Notes under the pieces: model-generated
What the model saw: the letters and a program-made list of their open reading frames with translations, nothing else
Database searches by the model: none
Told to the model about the DNA's origin: nothing
Program-made: the position numbers and the translations under genes
Part shown: positions 20,822 through 31,569 of the stretch, piece after piece
Layout of the letters: every line of letters begins with the position of its first letter
Numbering within the stretch: position 1 is the stretch's first letter
Assembly: GCA_010672165.1 (NCBI GenBank)
Contig: JAAHHN010000008.1
Location: 1 to 64,000 of the forward strand
DNA: 64,000 nt
Direction of reading: 5' to 3'
DNA from: Spirulina sp. SIO3F2
Lineage (GTDB): Bacteria > Cyanobacteriota > Cyanobacteriia > Cyanobacteriales > Spirulinaceae

Positions 20822-22540
20822 ATGAAAATCGAACAACCCGTCATTGTTGAACAGACATTACTCGAAACAGTCCTGCGAGACATTGCTCAAGGTATTTCAA
20901 CCGTTACAGACGATGCCTTTTTCGTTTCACTCGTCCAGCATCTTGCTGAGGCCCTCAACGTTAGATATGCCTTCATTGGCCAGCTCACTGAAGATGTTGA
21001 GACCCACTCCTCATCTCCCCAATCAATTCAAATTGTGGCGATGTGGGCGGATGGTCAGCTTGCAGATACCTTTGCTTATAAGCCCATTCCCCCGTGTCTC
21101 AAGGTTTTGAGTAGTGCACCCATTGCCGCTTTTCCTTGTTCTGTGCGCCAGCAATTCCCGAACCATCCTTGGATCCACGCTTGGCAGCTCGAAAGTTATA
21201 TTGGAATTCCGTTGCTCGATTCGTCAGGGCGATTGCTGGGATTGATGTCCGTAATGGATACGTGCCCGATTGACAATCCGCAATTGGCAAGTTCTATTCT
21301 ACAAATTTTTGCCACTCGTGCCGCAGCAGAATTGGCTCGCAAACGGACTGAAGATGCTTTACGTGAATCTGAAACGCGCTACCGGATGGTTTCTCAGCTC
21401 ATTTCAGCATATGCCTATGGATTTTGCTTAAACGGTACGGATGAGTTACGCCTCGACTGGCTGACTGAATCAGTTTTAGACGTAACAGGCTTCACCGAAG
21501 CTGAGATTCGGACTTTGGGTTGGCAACGTTTGATCCATCCAGATGACTTAATTGCACTCCAACAGGATTTGCGACAAGTTGCGGCAGGCCGATCGATGAC
21601 CAGTGAATATCGCATTATTACCAAGGGGGGGCATGTGCGTTGGCTGCACAGTCATTCCCAGTCGCTTCCACGTGTTGAAGCTCAATCCACAGCTCTTCAC
21701 ATTGTGGGTTCAGCCCACGACATCACTGAATCCAAACAAACCCAAATTCAATTGCAAACCCTCAACCTTGATCTTGAGCGCCAGGTACAAGAGCGCACCC
21801 TGCAACTCCAGACGAAAATGCAGCGTCTCCAACAGCTTAACCAACTCAAAGATGATTTTTTAAGCACAGTCTCCCACGAGTTGCGCACGCCATTAACCAA
21901 TATGAAAATGGCGATTCATATGTTACAACTGCGTAGCCCGCAACAGGAGAATACTTACCTCAAAATTCTACAAGGAGAATGTCAACGCGAGATGGAGTTG
22001 ATCAATGACCTACTCAGTTTGCAACGCTTAGAAGCCGAAAAAGATATTGTCCAATCGAATAAATTAACGCTAGAGGCTTGGTTGCCACAACTCATTGAAC
22101 CGTTTCAGGTGCGTGCCCAACAGCAACAACAACGACTTAGCCTAACGCTAGACCCTGACCTACCAGAAATGTGTGTCGATGATAATCATCTTAAGCGGAT
22201 TCTAGCGGAACTTCTTAATAATGCTTGCAAGTATACCCAGGCTGGGGGGGAAATTGCGATGACGGTTTCATTGCAGACCACTAGAGATTCAACATCGAAG
22301 TTTGTGTTTATGGTCAGCAATGAAGCAGAGATTCCATCTGAAGAGCGATCGCGGATTTTTGAGAAGTTTTATCGTATTCCCAGTTCGGATCGTTGGAAAG
22401 AAGGGGGAACCGGCCTCGGCCTTGCCTTAGTGAAAAAGCTCACAGAACGGCTTAGTGGTGAAATTACTGTTGATTGTCACGGCGGGTGGACGTATTTCGC
22501 CTTGTATGTACCCCAGGCTAACAACAGCCCTACTCTTTAG
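20822..22540 (+). CDS. Cytoplasmic GAF-PAS sensor histidine kinase
   Basis: The 572-residue kinase has no membrane segment. A GAF domain spans about 20-175 (RYAFIGQL, YIGIPLLDSSGRLLGLM), a PAS/PAC domain about 190-305 (VTGFTEAEIRTLGWQRLIHPDD, then GGHVRWLHSHS), then a coiled coil, HisKA with [20 protein letters not shown] (His near 356) and a HATPase domain with LLNNACKYT and GGTGLGLALVKKL. Cytoplasmic ligand or redox input is likely; the GAF lacks the Cys motif needed to call it a bilin binder with confidence. There is no adjacent response regulator. Its 3' end overlaps that of the convergent transporter by 4 bp. Confidence 0.88.
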   Translation: MKIEQPVIVEQTLLETVLRDIAQGISTVTDDAFFVSLVQHLAEALNVRYAFIGQLTEDVETHSSSPQSIQIVAMWADGQLADTFAYKPIPPCLKVLSSAPIAAFPCSVRQQFPNHPWIHAWQLESYIGIPLLDSSGRLLGLMSVMDTCPIDNPQLASSILQIFATRAAAELARKRTEDALRESETRYRMVSQLISAYAYGFCLNGTDELRLDWLTESVLDVTGFTEAEIRTLGWQRLIHPDDLIALQQDLRQVAAGRSMTSEYRIITKGGHVRWLHSHSQSLPRVEAQSTALHIVGSAHDITESKQTQIQLQTLNLDLERQVQERTLQLQTKMQRLQQLNQLKDDFLSTVSHELRTPLTNMKMAIHMLQLRSPQQENTYLKILQGECQREMELINDLLSLQRLEAEKDIVQSNKLTLEAWLPQLIEPFQVRAQQQQQRLSLTLDPDLPEMCVDDNHLKRILAELLNNACKYTQAGGEIAMTVSLQTTRDSTSKFVFMVSNEAEIPSEERSRIFEKFYRIPSSDRWKEGGTGLGLALVKKLTERLSGEITVDCHGGWTYFALYVPQANNSPTL

Positions 22541-23883
22541 CCTTCAACATCTTCTTGAGCTTGCCCAAAAAGTAGAACAAAAGCTTTAGTTATTTCTGAC
22601 CCCATCAAACTCAATAAACTCCCAATCAAACCCAACGTCAGTATGGTTAATTCCGGACTGTTGAACCAAACGAGCTGAGGGGCAAATAAACTCATGCTCA
22701 AACCCCCTAAAGCTCCAATAATCCCTGTGGCCAGTGCCCAACGAATGCTCACGATCGCAAATTGAAACGTCTGCGCCACTTCGAGCAAGTAGGCGATGAA
22801 GGGAACCCATATAGCCGCAAAATAAGCGGCATAAAAACACACAATTAAGCTTACAATTTCTCCCCCATTGAGGGCGATACCTAATGCGAGTAGGGTATTG
22901 ATGATGGTGAAACCGACCTGATTCCCAGTCGTATCAGGGCACTGGGTCAAATCTAAGCTGGCTTTCGTTTGAATCCGCAGCACATTACTGCCAAGACCCA
23001 GAGCTGGTAATGCTAAAGACAACACAAACACCGCCCCCAAAGGCTGCTCGATCCCCCCACCCAGCCAGCCTAAAAGATAGGGAATGACTGCTCTACCGGG
23101 TAATTCAGGGGGTAATAGTGTCGTTTTTTGGGCAGCAAGGACGATCGCGGTGGGTAAAAATGCAACCCCAATTAAAATCCCCCCTGAAAGCACACAGCCC
23201 CAGACAGCGACAGCCAAAGACTGCGATCGCACGACAAACTGCTGACTTTTCATATCAATAAGCACCAGCAAAATGGTTGAGCCTGCCACCCCCAGACTTT
23301 GGCTAACTGAGGTGTGGGGCAGCGCGATGAAAAAGTCATGGATGGCAATCCCATAGGCTTGACCATGATCCAGTCGCCAGAGCATCACCCCAAGCACCAG
23401 CACATTCACCAGCAGCAGGGAACGGAACAACCAACTGGCTCGTTCTACAGGCAACAGGGCAATCCCACAGAGCAAGATGGCAATTGCCACCATCGTTAGT
23501 AGCGGTGGGCCGCCCACCAGATTCACAATCGCCGCGATCGCAAGAATTTGCACTGCACCAATGCCAATCAAAGAAGCCCAGGACATTAACCCAATTCCCA
23601 CCTTGACTGATGGGCCATAGCGATCGCCCAGAATCGTCCAGAGGGGCTCAATGCGCTGCCAATAAAATTGCGCTAGCAACACCAACGAGATCGACCCCAC
23701 GCCCACCGCCACGGCATAGAGGCTACCGATCGCGCCGTCACGATAAGTCTGTTCTGCAGTGCCGAGCACAAATCCCGAACCATAATGGGCTGAAACCAGT
23801 AATGTTGTGAGGGCAACGATGCCTAAATTACGAGACGAAGGATTGTTAGGGGTCATCGATTCATCCGTTGAGCCTCTCAGCAT
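22537..23883 (-). CDS. Sodium/solute symporter-like membrane protein
   Basis: The 448 residues contain about 13 hydrophobic helices with short loops. The opening SAHYGSGFVLGTAEQTYRDG resembles the unwound first helix of the SSS/LeuT-fold symporters, which also show the G-rich GSGFVLG motif. I read it as a cyanobacterial SSS-type transporter of unknown substrate. Translation may begin at the Met at 23853 (MTPNNPSSRNLG) rather than at 23883, because the first ten residues are polar and unremarkable. It is convergent with the GAF-PAS kinase, stop codons overlapping. Confidence 0.65.
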   Translation of the reverse strand: MLRGSTDESMTPNNPSSRNLGIVALTTLLVSAHYGSGFVLGTAEQTYRDGAIGSLYAVAVGVGSISLVLLAQFYWQRIEPLWTILGDRYGPSVKVGIGLMSWASLIGIGAVQILAIAAIVNLVGGPPLLTMVAIAILLCGIALLPVERASWLFRSLLLVNVLVLGVMLWRLDHGQAYGIAIHDFFIALPHTSVSQSLGVAGSTILLVLIDMKSQQFVVRSQSLAVAVWGCVLSGGILIGVAFLPTAIVLAAQKTTLLPPELPGRAVIPYLLGWLGGGIEQPLGAVFVLSLALPALGLGSNVLRIQTKASLDLTQCPDTTGNQVGFTIINTLLALGIALNGGEIVSLIVCFYAAYFAAIWVPFIAYLLEVAQTFQFAIVSIRWALATGIIGALGGLSMSLFAPQLVWFNSPELTILTLGLIGSLLSLMGSEITKAFVLLFGQAQEDVEG

Positions 23884-24252
23884 TAAGATATGTATCTCAA
23901 TATTAAAATATGCAAAGTCTATCGCACTGCAATGTTATAGCAAGGGTTGAGCACTTTGGTTGTAGGTTGTGTTGACGCGGAAGACCCAAAAACAGCAAGA
24001 CTTGTAGCGATCGTGTCAGTCTATTCTACGAGCAGTAAGCCACGTTATCACGCAACTTAACTTAACAGAAATTACTTATTCTATACATAACTGTTTGACG
24101 GGGATTTCAAAACCTTGCAGCTGCTTTTACGTCAGTGTTTCACAAAAATTTCACAACTCTGCTTTAGATTAGAGGAAATAAGCAATCACTTGAAATCTAT
24201 ATCTTCTTTAAATTTTGAGTGACGAGATTGAGAGAGTGGAGGCAAGTTTGCA
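23884..24252. other. Divergent intergenic region, transporter / GGDEF-EAL gene
   Basis: 369 bp serving as the upstream region of both divergent genes. Only AT-rich stretches are seen, including TTTCACAAAAATTTCACAA near 24137. No gene or known regulatory RNA was recognised. Confidence 0.4.
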
Positions 24253-26625
24253 ATGAATTCTTCAACATCCCCCGTACTTCAACCCGTATCTTCGGCCCAT
24301 TCCCAACCCTGGGTTGAGCCTGGTGTTACTTTGCCTGCGCGTCAACGCGATCGTCAACAGGTGGTGCTGCATCATCTGAGCCACCAGGCCTTGAGCGGAA
24401 TTGCTTTAGAGCAGCTCTTTGCCCTCACCGCCCAAGCGATCGCCCAAGTGATGCCTCACACCACGGTAAGCGTGTGGAAACTCCTCTCCGATGGCTGCAC
24501 CTTTCAAGAAGTGACGCAGACAAGCCCCCACCAAAGTCTGCGCACGATTAGTACCCGTACCGATCCTCAACTGGCATTAGTTTTTAATCGTTCGCGTTCG
24601 TTGATTATCACGCCCCACCAAAACCCTGAGCTGCTCGTCTGCTGCACAGCAGAGACCCAATATAGCCGTCATTACCCGATCTCCATTCCAGGCCAGACAT
24701 TGGGACTCCTGAGTGTTTGTTCGCCCGAGCCTGAGCCGTTTGCTCAAACTGAGCACTTATTCTTGCAATCCGTGACCCATTTGCTAGCCACGGCCATTGA
24801 ACGTCAGCGATCGGCGGCGCTGCTCAAAGTGCAAACCCAGATCCTCGAAGCGGTCGCCGCTGGCGCTGATCTTTACCAGATTCTGGAGAGTCTGTGCTTA
24901 TTACTTGAAGCCCAAACCCCTGGCGCGTTGTGCTCTATTTTGTTGGTGGATTCCCAGCAGAATTGTTTACGGGCAGGTGCGGCTCCGAACATCCCCCCCG
25001 AATTTGCAGCGGGTGTAGATGGGTTGTTTATCCGTGAAGGGGGTGGCTCTTGTGGTACAGCAGCTTGCCGAGGCGAAGCCGTTTTTGTCGCGGATATTGC
25101 CACCGATCCCTTATGGCGAGATTATCGGGATTTTGCGTTAAGCCATAATATCCGGGCCTGTTGGTCAAAGCCGTTTTTATCCCAAACCGGAGAGGTGTTG
25201 GGCACTTTTGCCCTGTCCCATCAAGTCTCCTGCGAACCCACCGCCTACCATCTGCAAATTCTGGATACGGCGACGCATTTGGTGAGCATTGCTGTTGAGA
25301 ACCACCGCAACACCAGTCAACTTCAACATCAAGCGCTCTATGATCCACTCACGGGCTTACCAAACCGCGTCCTCTTTGTACAGCAGCTTGAACAGCAATG
25401 TCAGCAGTCTGACTCAGATGGTTGTGCGCTGCTCTTTTTAGATGTGGATCATTTCAAGCTGGTTAATGACAGTTTGGGTCATACGGTGGGGGATCAGCTC
25501 TTGGTGGCATTTGCCGATCGCCTCCAAGGGTGTATGCGGACAGGAGACTGTTTCGCCCGCCTCAGTGGCGATGAGTTTGCCATGCTCCTCAAGGGCATTG
25601 CCACGACCCAGCAGGCTCAAGCGGTGGGTCATTGCATTCAACGTAATCTAGAGCAGCCCTTGGTTTTAGCGGGTCAAGAGGTGTTTGTCTCGGTCAGTAT
25701 CGGCATTGTGCAAGTGAATGATCAGGGTCAGCAGCCAGCGGAACTGTTGCGGGATGCGGATACCGCCATGTATCAAGCCAAGGCCCAAGAGCGCGGCAGC
25801 ATTGTAGTGTTTTCGCCCCAGATGCATACCCAGGCCCACCAACGGTTGCAACTCGCCCACGATTTGCGTCAGGCGCTTGACCAGATGGCGCAAGGTCAGT
25901 CTGCGCCGTTTATGCTGCATTATCAGCCCATTGTGCAGCTTGCGACTGGAGCGATCGCAGGGTTTGAGGCATTGATCCGCTGGCAGCACCCCGATCAGGG
26001 TTGGATCTCGCCTGACCAGTTTATTCCTGTGGCGGAAGAAACAGGGTTGATTGTACCGTTGGGACGGTGGGTGTTGCACCAGGCCTGTGCGCAATGGCGA
26101 CAATGGCAAGCTGATGGTGCTGGGCATAAACTGGGCATGATGAGCGTCAATGTATCGAGTCGGCAATTTATTCAGCTAGATTTTCTAGACCTGATTCGTC
26201 AAGTGCTGACAGAAACGGGGATACCGCCCCATTACCTGAAGTTGGAAATCACGGAAACCATGCTGATGGAGACGTCCCGTTACATCACCCAAATGCTCAC
26301 AGAACTGCGGGCGTTAGGGGTGCGCTTAAGTTTAGATGATTTTGGCACGGGGTATTCTTCATTGAGTTATTTACATGAGTTTCCGGTGCAAACGTTGAAA
26401 ATCGATCGCTCGTTTGTGTCGCGTCTCAGCACTGCCCATAATCCCATCGTTCACAGCATGATTGCGCTGGCCGGAGGGTTGGGGATGGATGCGATCGCCG
26501 AAGGCATCGAGACCCGAGAGCAGTTACAAGTACTTCGGCAGTTGGGATGCGAGTATGGCCAAGGCTATTATTTTTCGCGGCCAGTGGCGGCAACAGAAGC
26601 TTTGACATTATTGATGGGTTCATAG
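24253..26625 (+). CDS. GAF-GAF-GGDEF-EAL cyclic-di-GMP protein
   Basis: The 790-residue protein carries two GAF domains (about 35-180 and 200-350), a GGDEF domain (about 360-520) with DPLTGLPNRVLF and SGDEF at the active site, and an EAL domain (about 535-785) with FEALIRWQHP, EITETMLM, DDFGTGYSSLSYL and AEGIETREQL. SGDEF is a tolerated variant of GGDEF, so both synthesis and breakdown of c-di-GMP are possible. The EAL signature is complete, arguing for active phosphodiesterase. Cytoplasmic; no membrane helices. The GAF domains probably sense a ligand or light; none has an obvious bilin Cys-His. Confidence 0.92.
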   Translation: MNSSTSPVLQPVSSAHSQPWVEPGVTLPARQRDRQQVVLHHLSHQALSGIALEQLFALTAQAIAQVMPHTTVSVWKLLSDGCTFQEVTQTSPHQSLRTISTRTDPQLALVFNRSRSLIITPHQNPELLVCCTAETQYSRHYPISIPGQTLGLLSVCSPEPEPFAQTEHLFLQSVTHLLATAIERQRSAALLKVQTQILEAVAAGADLYQILESLCLLLEAQTPGALCSILLVDSQQNCLRAGAAPNIPPEFAAGVDGLFIREGGGSCGTAACRGEAVFVADIATDPLWRDYRDFALSHNIRACWSKPFLSQTGEVLGTFALSHQVSCEPTAYHLQILDTATHLVSIAVENHRNTSQLQHQALYDPLTGLPNRVLFVQQLEQQCQQSDSDGCALLFLDVDHFKLVNDSLGHTVGDQLLVAFADRLQGCMRTGDCFARLSGDEFAMLLKGIATTQQAQAVGHCIQRNLEQPLVLAGQEVFVSVSIGIVQVNDQGQQPAELLRDADTAMYQAKAQERGSIVVFSPQMHTQAHQRLQLAHDLRQALDQMAQGQSAPFMLHYQPIVQLATGAIAGFEALIRWQHPDQGWISPDQFIPVAEETGLIVPLGRWVLHQACAQWRQWQADGAGHKLGMMSVNVSSRQFIQLDFLDLIRQVLTETGIPPHYLKLEITETMLMETSRYITQMLTELRALGVRLSLDDFGTGYSSLSYLHEFPVQTLKIDRSFVSRLSTAHNPIVHSMIALAGGLGMDAIAEGIETREQLQVLRQLGCEYGQGYYFSRPVAATEALTLLMGS

Positions 26626-26683
26626 TCAGCACTTTAGTGCTGCGAATTCGCACGAAAAAATCTTGTAATCGGGTGCTTCTACC

Positions 26684-27814
26684 TCACACGATCACTTTGG
26701 CAACCCACTGTTGCAAACCCGTCTCCGTCATCATTTGACCCGATAAAATGAGACCATCCGCGATCGCCACCGCCCCTGTCACCCGTTGCACTTGACCCTC
26801 AATCACCACAGACGATTGCTCCCCAAAACCCGCTGGTGTGTAGGTGGAGATCCAAACTTCATCGGCTGAACTCAAACCTACCAATTGCAAACCCGTTGGT
26901 GTTGAAACCAATTGAGCGATCGCTTGGTCTTTCGCCAGTCCAAGGGAAGTGAATAGCGCTTGCTGACCCTGCGCATCATACTGCGCCAACCACGGCCCCG
27001 CTGGAATCACTCCTGCTTTAACGGCTTGACCCACCCCATATAGCTGATGCTCAGCATTAGTGGTCAAGCCTGCGCAATGGAGCGTTGCCGCTGGGCCAAG
27101 GCCCGTAATCCAGCGCTGAATCCCCTCACTGCTATACCGCGCTAACCAGGTCTGTTGAGCAGCCTCTTGTGCTTCGCCCTCTTCAGAGTTGGGTAAAGCC
27201 ACGGGCATGGCGGTACTGCCTGCCACATAGATTGCCATACGAGCAAACTTTGTCCGCGCAGTGGGGTCTTCGCCAAGGCAGAGGCGCAAGGGAGTAGAAG
27301 CCTCATATTTACCCAAGGATGTTTGCCAGAGGCGATCGCCATCGGGATCATATTTTTCTAGCCAGCCCTCGGGGTCAACATCTGTGGGGGTGGTGTGGCC
27401 AGCAATATAGAGAAACCCTTTTGCATCCACAATCAAATCATCGGGTTGCTGAGGATAGACACTCCGCAACTTGTTTAACCATTGCAACTCTCCAGTGAGG
27501 GTATAGGCTGCCAACCAAACTTCTGTTTGGGTCTGTTCAGGCTCGGCATCAATATTAACCGTTCCCAACGAATAAAGACGATCGCGGCTCACCGCCACAT
27601 GGGTGATCGCAGCGGCCATGGGAAGCTCGATGGATTGCTGCCATTGTTGTTCACCTTGCAAACTATATTGGGCGATCGTCGCTTGCCAGTGCGGTTCGGT
27701 TTCGGACTGCGTTGTGCTGCCGATATAGAGGCTGTCGGTTGACCCCAACGCAATAGCCCCAACCGGAGTATCTGGCGTGATACCCAACTGTTTAATCCAA
27801 TCCATCCTTGCCAT
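26684..27814 (-). CDS. Beta-propeller repeat protein (SBBP-like)
   Basis: From the Met at 27814 (MARMDWIKQLG) the protein has about 376 residues; an ATG at 27850 would add twelve residues with no family look. It consists of repeats of the form ...W-x-[TK]-x-[LI]-G...D...LYIAG.T..., for example LWQTSLGKYEAS, LYIGSTTQSE and LYIAGHTTP, typical of SBBP/PQQ-like beta-propeller blades. No signal peptide is evident. Function unknown; such proteins often act as interaction platforms. It is convergent with the GGDEF-EAL gene. Confidence 0.65.
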   Translation of the reverse strand: MARMDWIKQLGITPDTPVGAIALGSTDSLYIGSTTQSETEPHWQATIAQYSLQGEQQWQQSIELPMAAAITHVAVSRDRLYSLGTVNIDAEPEQTQTEVWLAAYTLTGELQWLNKLRSVYPQQPDDLIVDAKGFLYIAGHTTPTDVDPEGWLEKYDPDGDRLWQTSLGKYEASTPLRLCLGEDPTARTKFARMAIYVAGSTAMPVALPNSEEGEAQEAAQQTWLARYSSEGIQRWITGLGPAATLHCAGLTTNAEHQLYGVGQAVKAGVIPAGPWLAQYDAQGQQALFTSLGLAKDQAIAQLVSTPTGLQLVGLSSADEVWISTYTPAGFGEQSSVVIEGQVQRVTGAVAIADGLILSGQMMTETGLQQWVAKVIV

Positions 27815-27887
27815 ACCGTTACCCCCCGCTGAGAATCCCCAAAACCTCAATTATTCTACCGTTGGGGGGGACAGACTGAGCTGTTCT

Positions 27888-28202
27888 TCATGCTGAATCA
27901 GCCGATTCATCGGCATCCATCAAGATCGGTGCATCGCCGGGGCCAAAGACTGCGGCAAAGCGCGATCGCGCTACTTCGCCATCGGTATAAATGAGTTCTA
28001 ATAATTCTTCCGGCGTCATTCCCAAATGCCGTGCATAAAAGCTCACTTCCCGCGTGATGCGGCCTTCGCCTTGGCGCAAATACATGCTGAGACAATGACG
28101 GGCTTGTACAGCGCGATCGCGCTTGAACCGAAAAAACGCCAGGGCACTCAACAGGCGATCTTCATAGGGGGCGAGGGGTTGGAGATGCAAGGGGGTAGAC
28201 AT
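27888..28202 (-). CDS. Small conserved cyanobacterial protein, unknown
   Basis: Beginning at MSTPLHLQPLAPYEDRLL (28202) this gives 104 residues; an upstream ATG at 28220 adds only six. The sequence is rich in helix (DRAVQARHCLSMYLRQGEGR, HLGMTPEELLELIYTDG) and has an acidic tail (MDADESADSA). I do not recognise a domain. It is divergent from the hybrid kinase gene, 61 bp apart, and 37 bp upstream of the beta-propeller gene on the same strand. Confidence 0.6.
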   Translation of the reverse strand: MSTPLHLQPLAPYEDRLLSALAFFRFKRDRAVQARHCLSMYLRQGEGRITREVSFYARHLGMTPEELLELIYTDGEVARSRFAAVFGPGDAPILMDADESADSA

Positions 28203-28263
28203 GGTAGCTAAATTTCTCAATAGTTAGGATATCGTTGGGTAACAACAACTGTGCTTTGAATCG

Positions 28264-31071
28264 ATGTCAATGCAACCTCCCCCCCAAACCTCCCAGCCAG
28301 TGACGGGTAATGATGGGAAAAACGATGCTTCAGACCTTAACTTACAGGCTTGGGGCTGGGGGCCAAAACTGCCCCTGCGCTGGGTGTTGGTGGTACCCTT
28401 CTTGGTGCAAATTTTTGCGGCAGTGGGCTTGGTGGGTTGGTTTTCGTTTCGCAATGGTCAGCAAGCGATCGCCACTTTAGCGCAAGATTTACAAGGGGAA
28501 ATTGGTGAGCGGATTGAAGACCGTCTGACCAGCTATACTACAGCACCCGCAATCGTCAATCGGATCAACTTGGATATGACGCGGTCACAGCACCTTGATC
28601 TCGCCAATCTCCCCGATTTAAACCGACATTTTCTACAGCAGGTGTTGTGGTTTCCAGAAGTGAGTTATATCGCGTGGGGCAATGCTCAGGGGGAGTTTGC
28701 AGGGGCCTTCCGTGATCAAGACGGCCAGCTCGTTATGGCCCTCGCTGATCGCTCCACCAATGGTGATATTATCCGGTTTCGCAGCGATCGTAATGGCCAA
28801 ATCCTGGCAGAACTGAGTCGGACGCCTGGCTATGATCCCCGCACCCGCCCGTGGTATCAGATGGCAGCCCAGACGAAAAAAGCGACCTGGATCGCACCCT
28901 ATCCGTGGTACGTCGAGAATGTCTTGGGCACCGATTTAGTCTTGCCGTTTTATGACGACGCCGATTCCAAGCAACTCCAAGGGGTGTTTGCAACCACCTT
29001 TTCATTAGATGCCATCGGCGAATTTTTAGCAGGTCTCAAAATTGGTCAATCGGGCCAAGCGTTTATTTTTGAGCGCTCGGGTGAGTTGTTGGGGACATCT
29101 ACAGGGGAAGCACTGGCAATTGGCACTGGCCCCGACCCCAAACGGGTTTCCGCATTAGCAAGCCAAAATCCGCTCATTCGTCAGACTGCGGAACGGCTGA
29201 AAGATGAGTTTGGCAGTTTTGCTGCGATTGAGCAGACCTATCAAGATGAAATTGCGATCGCGGGCCAACCCCATTTTTTGCAGGTTACGGCATTCCAAGA
29301 CGAAGCCGGGCTAGATTGGCTGATTGCGATCGTGATCCCCAAGGCCGACTTTATGGCACAGATTACTGCCAACACCCGCAATACCATTGGTCTGTGTGGT
29401 CTAGCTCTAGCAGTCTCAGCTGTGTTGGGGATTCTAACCTCCCGGTGGATTGCTCACACCATTTTTACAGTGGCTCAAGGCACCGATGCGATCGCCAGCG
29501 GCAACCTGACATATCGTGTTGCTGATGCCCCCATTGGGGAACTCAGTGTATTGGCACGAGCCTTTAACCGCATGGCTGCTCAACTCAATGCCGCCTTTGA
29601 ACAGCTAGAACGTAAAGTGGAAGCCCGCACCTTGGAACTGGCCCGCGCCAAGGAAGCCGCAGATAGCGCCAATCGAGCCAAAAGCGAATTCCTCGCCCAT
29701 ATGAGCCATGAACTCCGCACCCCCCTGAATGCCATTTTGGGCTTCTCACATCTGGCGACCTGTGACCCGACCCTCTCACCGGATCAACGGGAAAATATTG
29801 GCATTATCAATCGCAGTGGTGATTATCTACTCACGCTGGTCAACAATGTTTTGGATCTCTCCAAAGTAGAAGCGGGGAAAATGACGCCCAACCCCAATAA
29901 CTTCGACTTGCACCGTTTGCTGAGTGATATTGAAGATCTACTGGGGTTACAAGCAGAAAGTAAGGGCTTACAACTGCTCTTTGATCTTGCCGATGAGCTA
30001 CCGCAATATGTGCGGAGTGATGAAACCAAGTTGCGTCAGATCTTGCTGAACTTGATCAATAACAGCATCAAGTTCACAACCGAAGGGGGTATTGCAGTCA
30101 AGGCGATGGTCAAGACCCAAACCGCAGACCGAGCAACGCTCGTGTTTGAGGTGCAAGATACCGGCATGGGCGTGGCAGAAGCGGAGCTAGAAAAGTTGTT
30201 TGAGGTGTTTGGCCAAACGGAGAGCGGCAAGCTCAGCCAAAAAGGTGCAGGTTTGGGTCTACCGCTGACCCAACGCTTTGTCCGCCTACTGGGAGGTGAT
30301 ATTGCGATCAGTAGCAGTTTGGGGGTGGGGACAACCGCTACATTTGATATACAGGTGGAGATTGTAACCGCAATCGATGTGGACGTGAAACCGGTATCTC
30401 GCCAAGTGGTGGCCCTGAAACCCGGTCAACGCACCTATAAAATCCTCATTGTGGACGATCGCAGCGCTAACCGTCGCTTGTTAGTGAAACTCCTACAACC
30501 CTTAGGGTTTGAGGTGCAAGAGGCAGCAGACGGCCGTGAGGCGCTAGAACGCTGGGAAACTTGGCAGCCCCAGCTTATTTTTATGGATATGCGGATGCCC
30601 GTGATGAACGGCTATGAGGCCACGGAGCAAATCAAGCGTACGATGGCTGGCCAAGCGACGATCGTAATTGCCCTAACGGCCAGCGTGTTAGAAGAAGAGA
30701 AAGCTCTGGTGCTCTCGGCCGGTTGCGATGATTTTTTGCGGAAGCCGTTTCGGACTGCCACGATTTTTGAGGCGTTGGGGCAACATTTGGGGGTTGAATA
30801 TCTCTATGCTGAGGAAGAGCAATCCACAGAACTATACCCCTCAGAGTCACCGCCAGTAGTTTGGAACCCGGCTGAGCTAGCAGCGATGCCACGGGATTGG
30901 CAGCAGCGACTCTACGAAGCGAGTCAGTCTTTGGATGATGAGATGGCGCTGGCGGTGATTGCAGAGTTGCCGGAAGAACGCGCAGCGTTGGCGGCGGGAT
31001 TGCGGGAGATGATCAGTAATTTTGAGCTGGGTGAGATTCAGAAGTTGTTGGGTGGGGAATTGTCTTGCTGA
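28264..31071 (+). CDS. Hybrid sensor histidine kinase (dCACHE-HAMP-HisKA-HATPase-REC)
   Basis: The 935-residue protein has a membrane helix near 37-58, a periplasmic double-Cache sensor (about 60-370), a second helix (about 372-395), HAMP, a coiled coil, HisKA with [20 protein letters not shown] (His near 483), HATPase ([25 protein letters not shown]), and a receiver domain ([14 protein letters not shown], phospho-Asp in [19 protein letters not shown]). A 100-residue tail after the receiver has the helical form often seen in cyanobacterial hybrid kinases; I could not find a phosphotransfer His in it. Cache input implies sensing of an outside solute. No partner gene is adjacent. Confidence 0.92.
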   Translation: MSMQPPPQTSQPVTGNDGKNDASDLNLQAWGWGPKLPLRWVLVVPFLVQIFAAVGLVGWFSFRNGQQAIATLAQDLQGEIGERIEDRLTSYTTAPAIVNRINLDMTRSQHLDLANLPDLNRHFLQQVLWFPEVSYIAWGNAQGEFAGAFRDQDGQLVMALADRSTNGDIIRFRSDRNGQILAELSRTPGYDPRTRPWYQMAAQTKKATWIAPYPWYVENVLGTDLVLPFYDDADSKQLQGVFATTFSLDAIGEFLAGLKIGQSGQAFIFERSGELLGTSTGEALAIGTGPDPKRVSALASQNPLIRQTAERLKDEFGSFAAIEQTYQDEIAIAGQPHFLQVTAFQDEAGLDWLIAIVIPKADFMAQITANTRNTIGLCGLALAVSAVLGILTSRWIAHTIFTVAQGTDAIASGNLTYRVADAPIGELSVLARAFNRMAAQLNAAFEQLERKVEARTLELARAKEAADSANRAKSEFLAHMSHELRTPLNAILGFSHLATCDPTLSPDQRENIGIINRSGDYLLTLVNNVLDLSKVEAGKMTPNPNNFDLHRLLSDIEDLLGLQAESKGLQLLFDLADELPQYVRSDETKLRQILLNLINNSIKFTTEGGIAVKAMVKTQTADRATLVFEVQDTGMGVAEAELEKLFEVFGQTESGKLSQKGAGLGLPLTQRFVRLLGGDIAISSSLGVGTTATFDIQVEIVTAIDVDVKPVSRQVVALKPGQRTYKILIVDDRSANRRLLVKLLQPLGFEVQEAADGREALERWETWQPQLIFMDMRMPVMNGYEATEQIKRTMAGQATIVIALTASVLEEEKALVLSAGCDDFLRKPFRTATIFEALGQHLGVEYLYAEEEQSTELYPSESPPVVWNPAELAAMPRDWQQRLYEASQSLDDEMALAVIAELPEERAALAAGLREMISNFELGEIQKLLGGELSC

Positions 31072-31569
31072 CTATTGGTCAGGCTTGCACTCAGAAGGCT
31101 CTACAGGAAAAAACGCAATAAAGACATTGGAGGAATCAACAGGGCACCTCTACCCAGAAAAATCGGCGTTGCATAATTGCGAGAGGAAGCCGCCCTCTTC
31201 CCCAGCCCTTCTCCCAGTGGGAGAAGGGAGCAAGAAGCCCTCTCCCACTGGGCTAATCCTGTAGGGGTTTCAAATCGCTCCCTTGATTTTGCTAGGGTTC
31301 AGCGGTTAAGCCCTCAAAAGTGCGTTCGCAAGATCCTTGCTGTGAGGGGATTCTGTAAAAACCCTACAAGGTTAGCCACTGGGAGAGGGTTGGGTGTAGA
31401 GCTATGCTCTTCTCGAAGAGTGGGTAACGCAAGATTCATCTTCAAAATCAGCAACATCGAAAAACCTTACCCTAGCCCAGCAAGAGTTATTATCCGCCGA
31501 AAATAAGCTAGAGTGAGTTCTTGGCTATGGTCTACCCATCCTGATTGCAACGTATTTCCCTCGACAACA
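31072..31569. other. Repeat-filled region upstream of pheT
   Basis: It contains one end of a family D element (31164-31190, GGCGTTGCATAATTGCGAGAGG), a palindrome around 31202-31228 (CTTCTCCCAGTGGGAGAAG), a second palindrome split by the 123-bp element at 31253-31375, and a GAAGAGTGGGTAACG segment near 31414 shared with 20550. Open frames crossing it (such as 31177-31506) are made of repeats and are not genes. Confidence 0.6.
31253..31375. mobile_element. 123-bp palindrome-inserted element, family B, copy 1
   Basis: Terminal inverted repeats CTAATCCTGTAGGGGTTT and (in reverse) CTAACCTTGTAGGGTTTT enclose non-coding sequence. The copy at 63340-63462 has the same length and only a few differences. 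The element is flanked by the direct duplication CCACTGGG (31245-31252 and 31376-31383). Removing element and one duplication restores the 21-bp palindrome CCCTCTCCCA-C-TGGGAGAGGG. Non-autonomous; the mobilising transposase is not visible. Confidence 0.85.

Noticed and set aside
31177-31506. 109-codon plus-strand ORF before pheT
   Set aside because: Made wholly of palindromes and the family B element.
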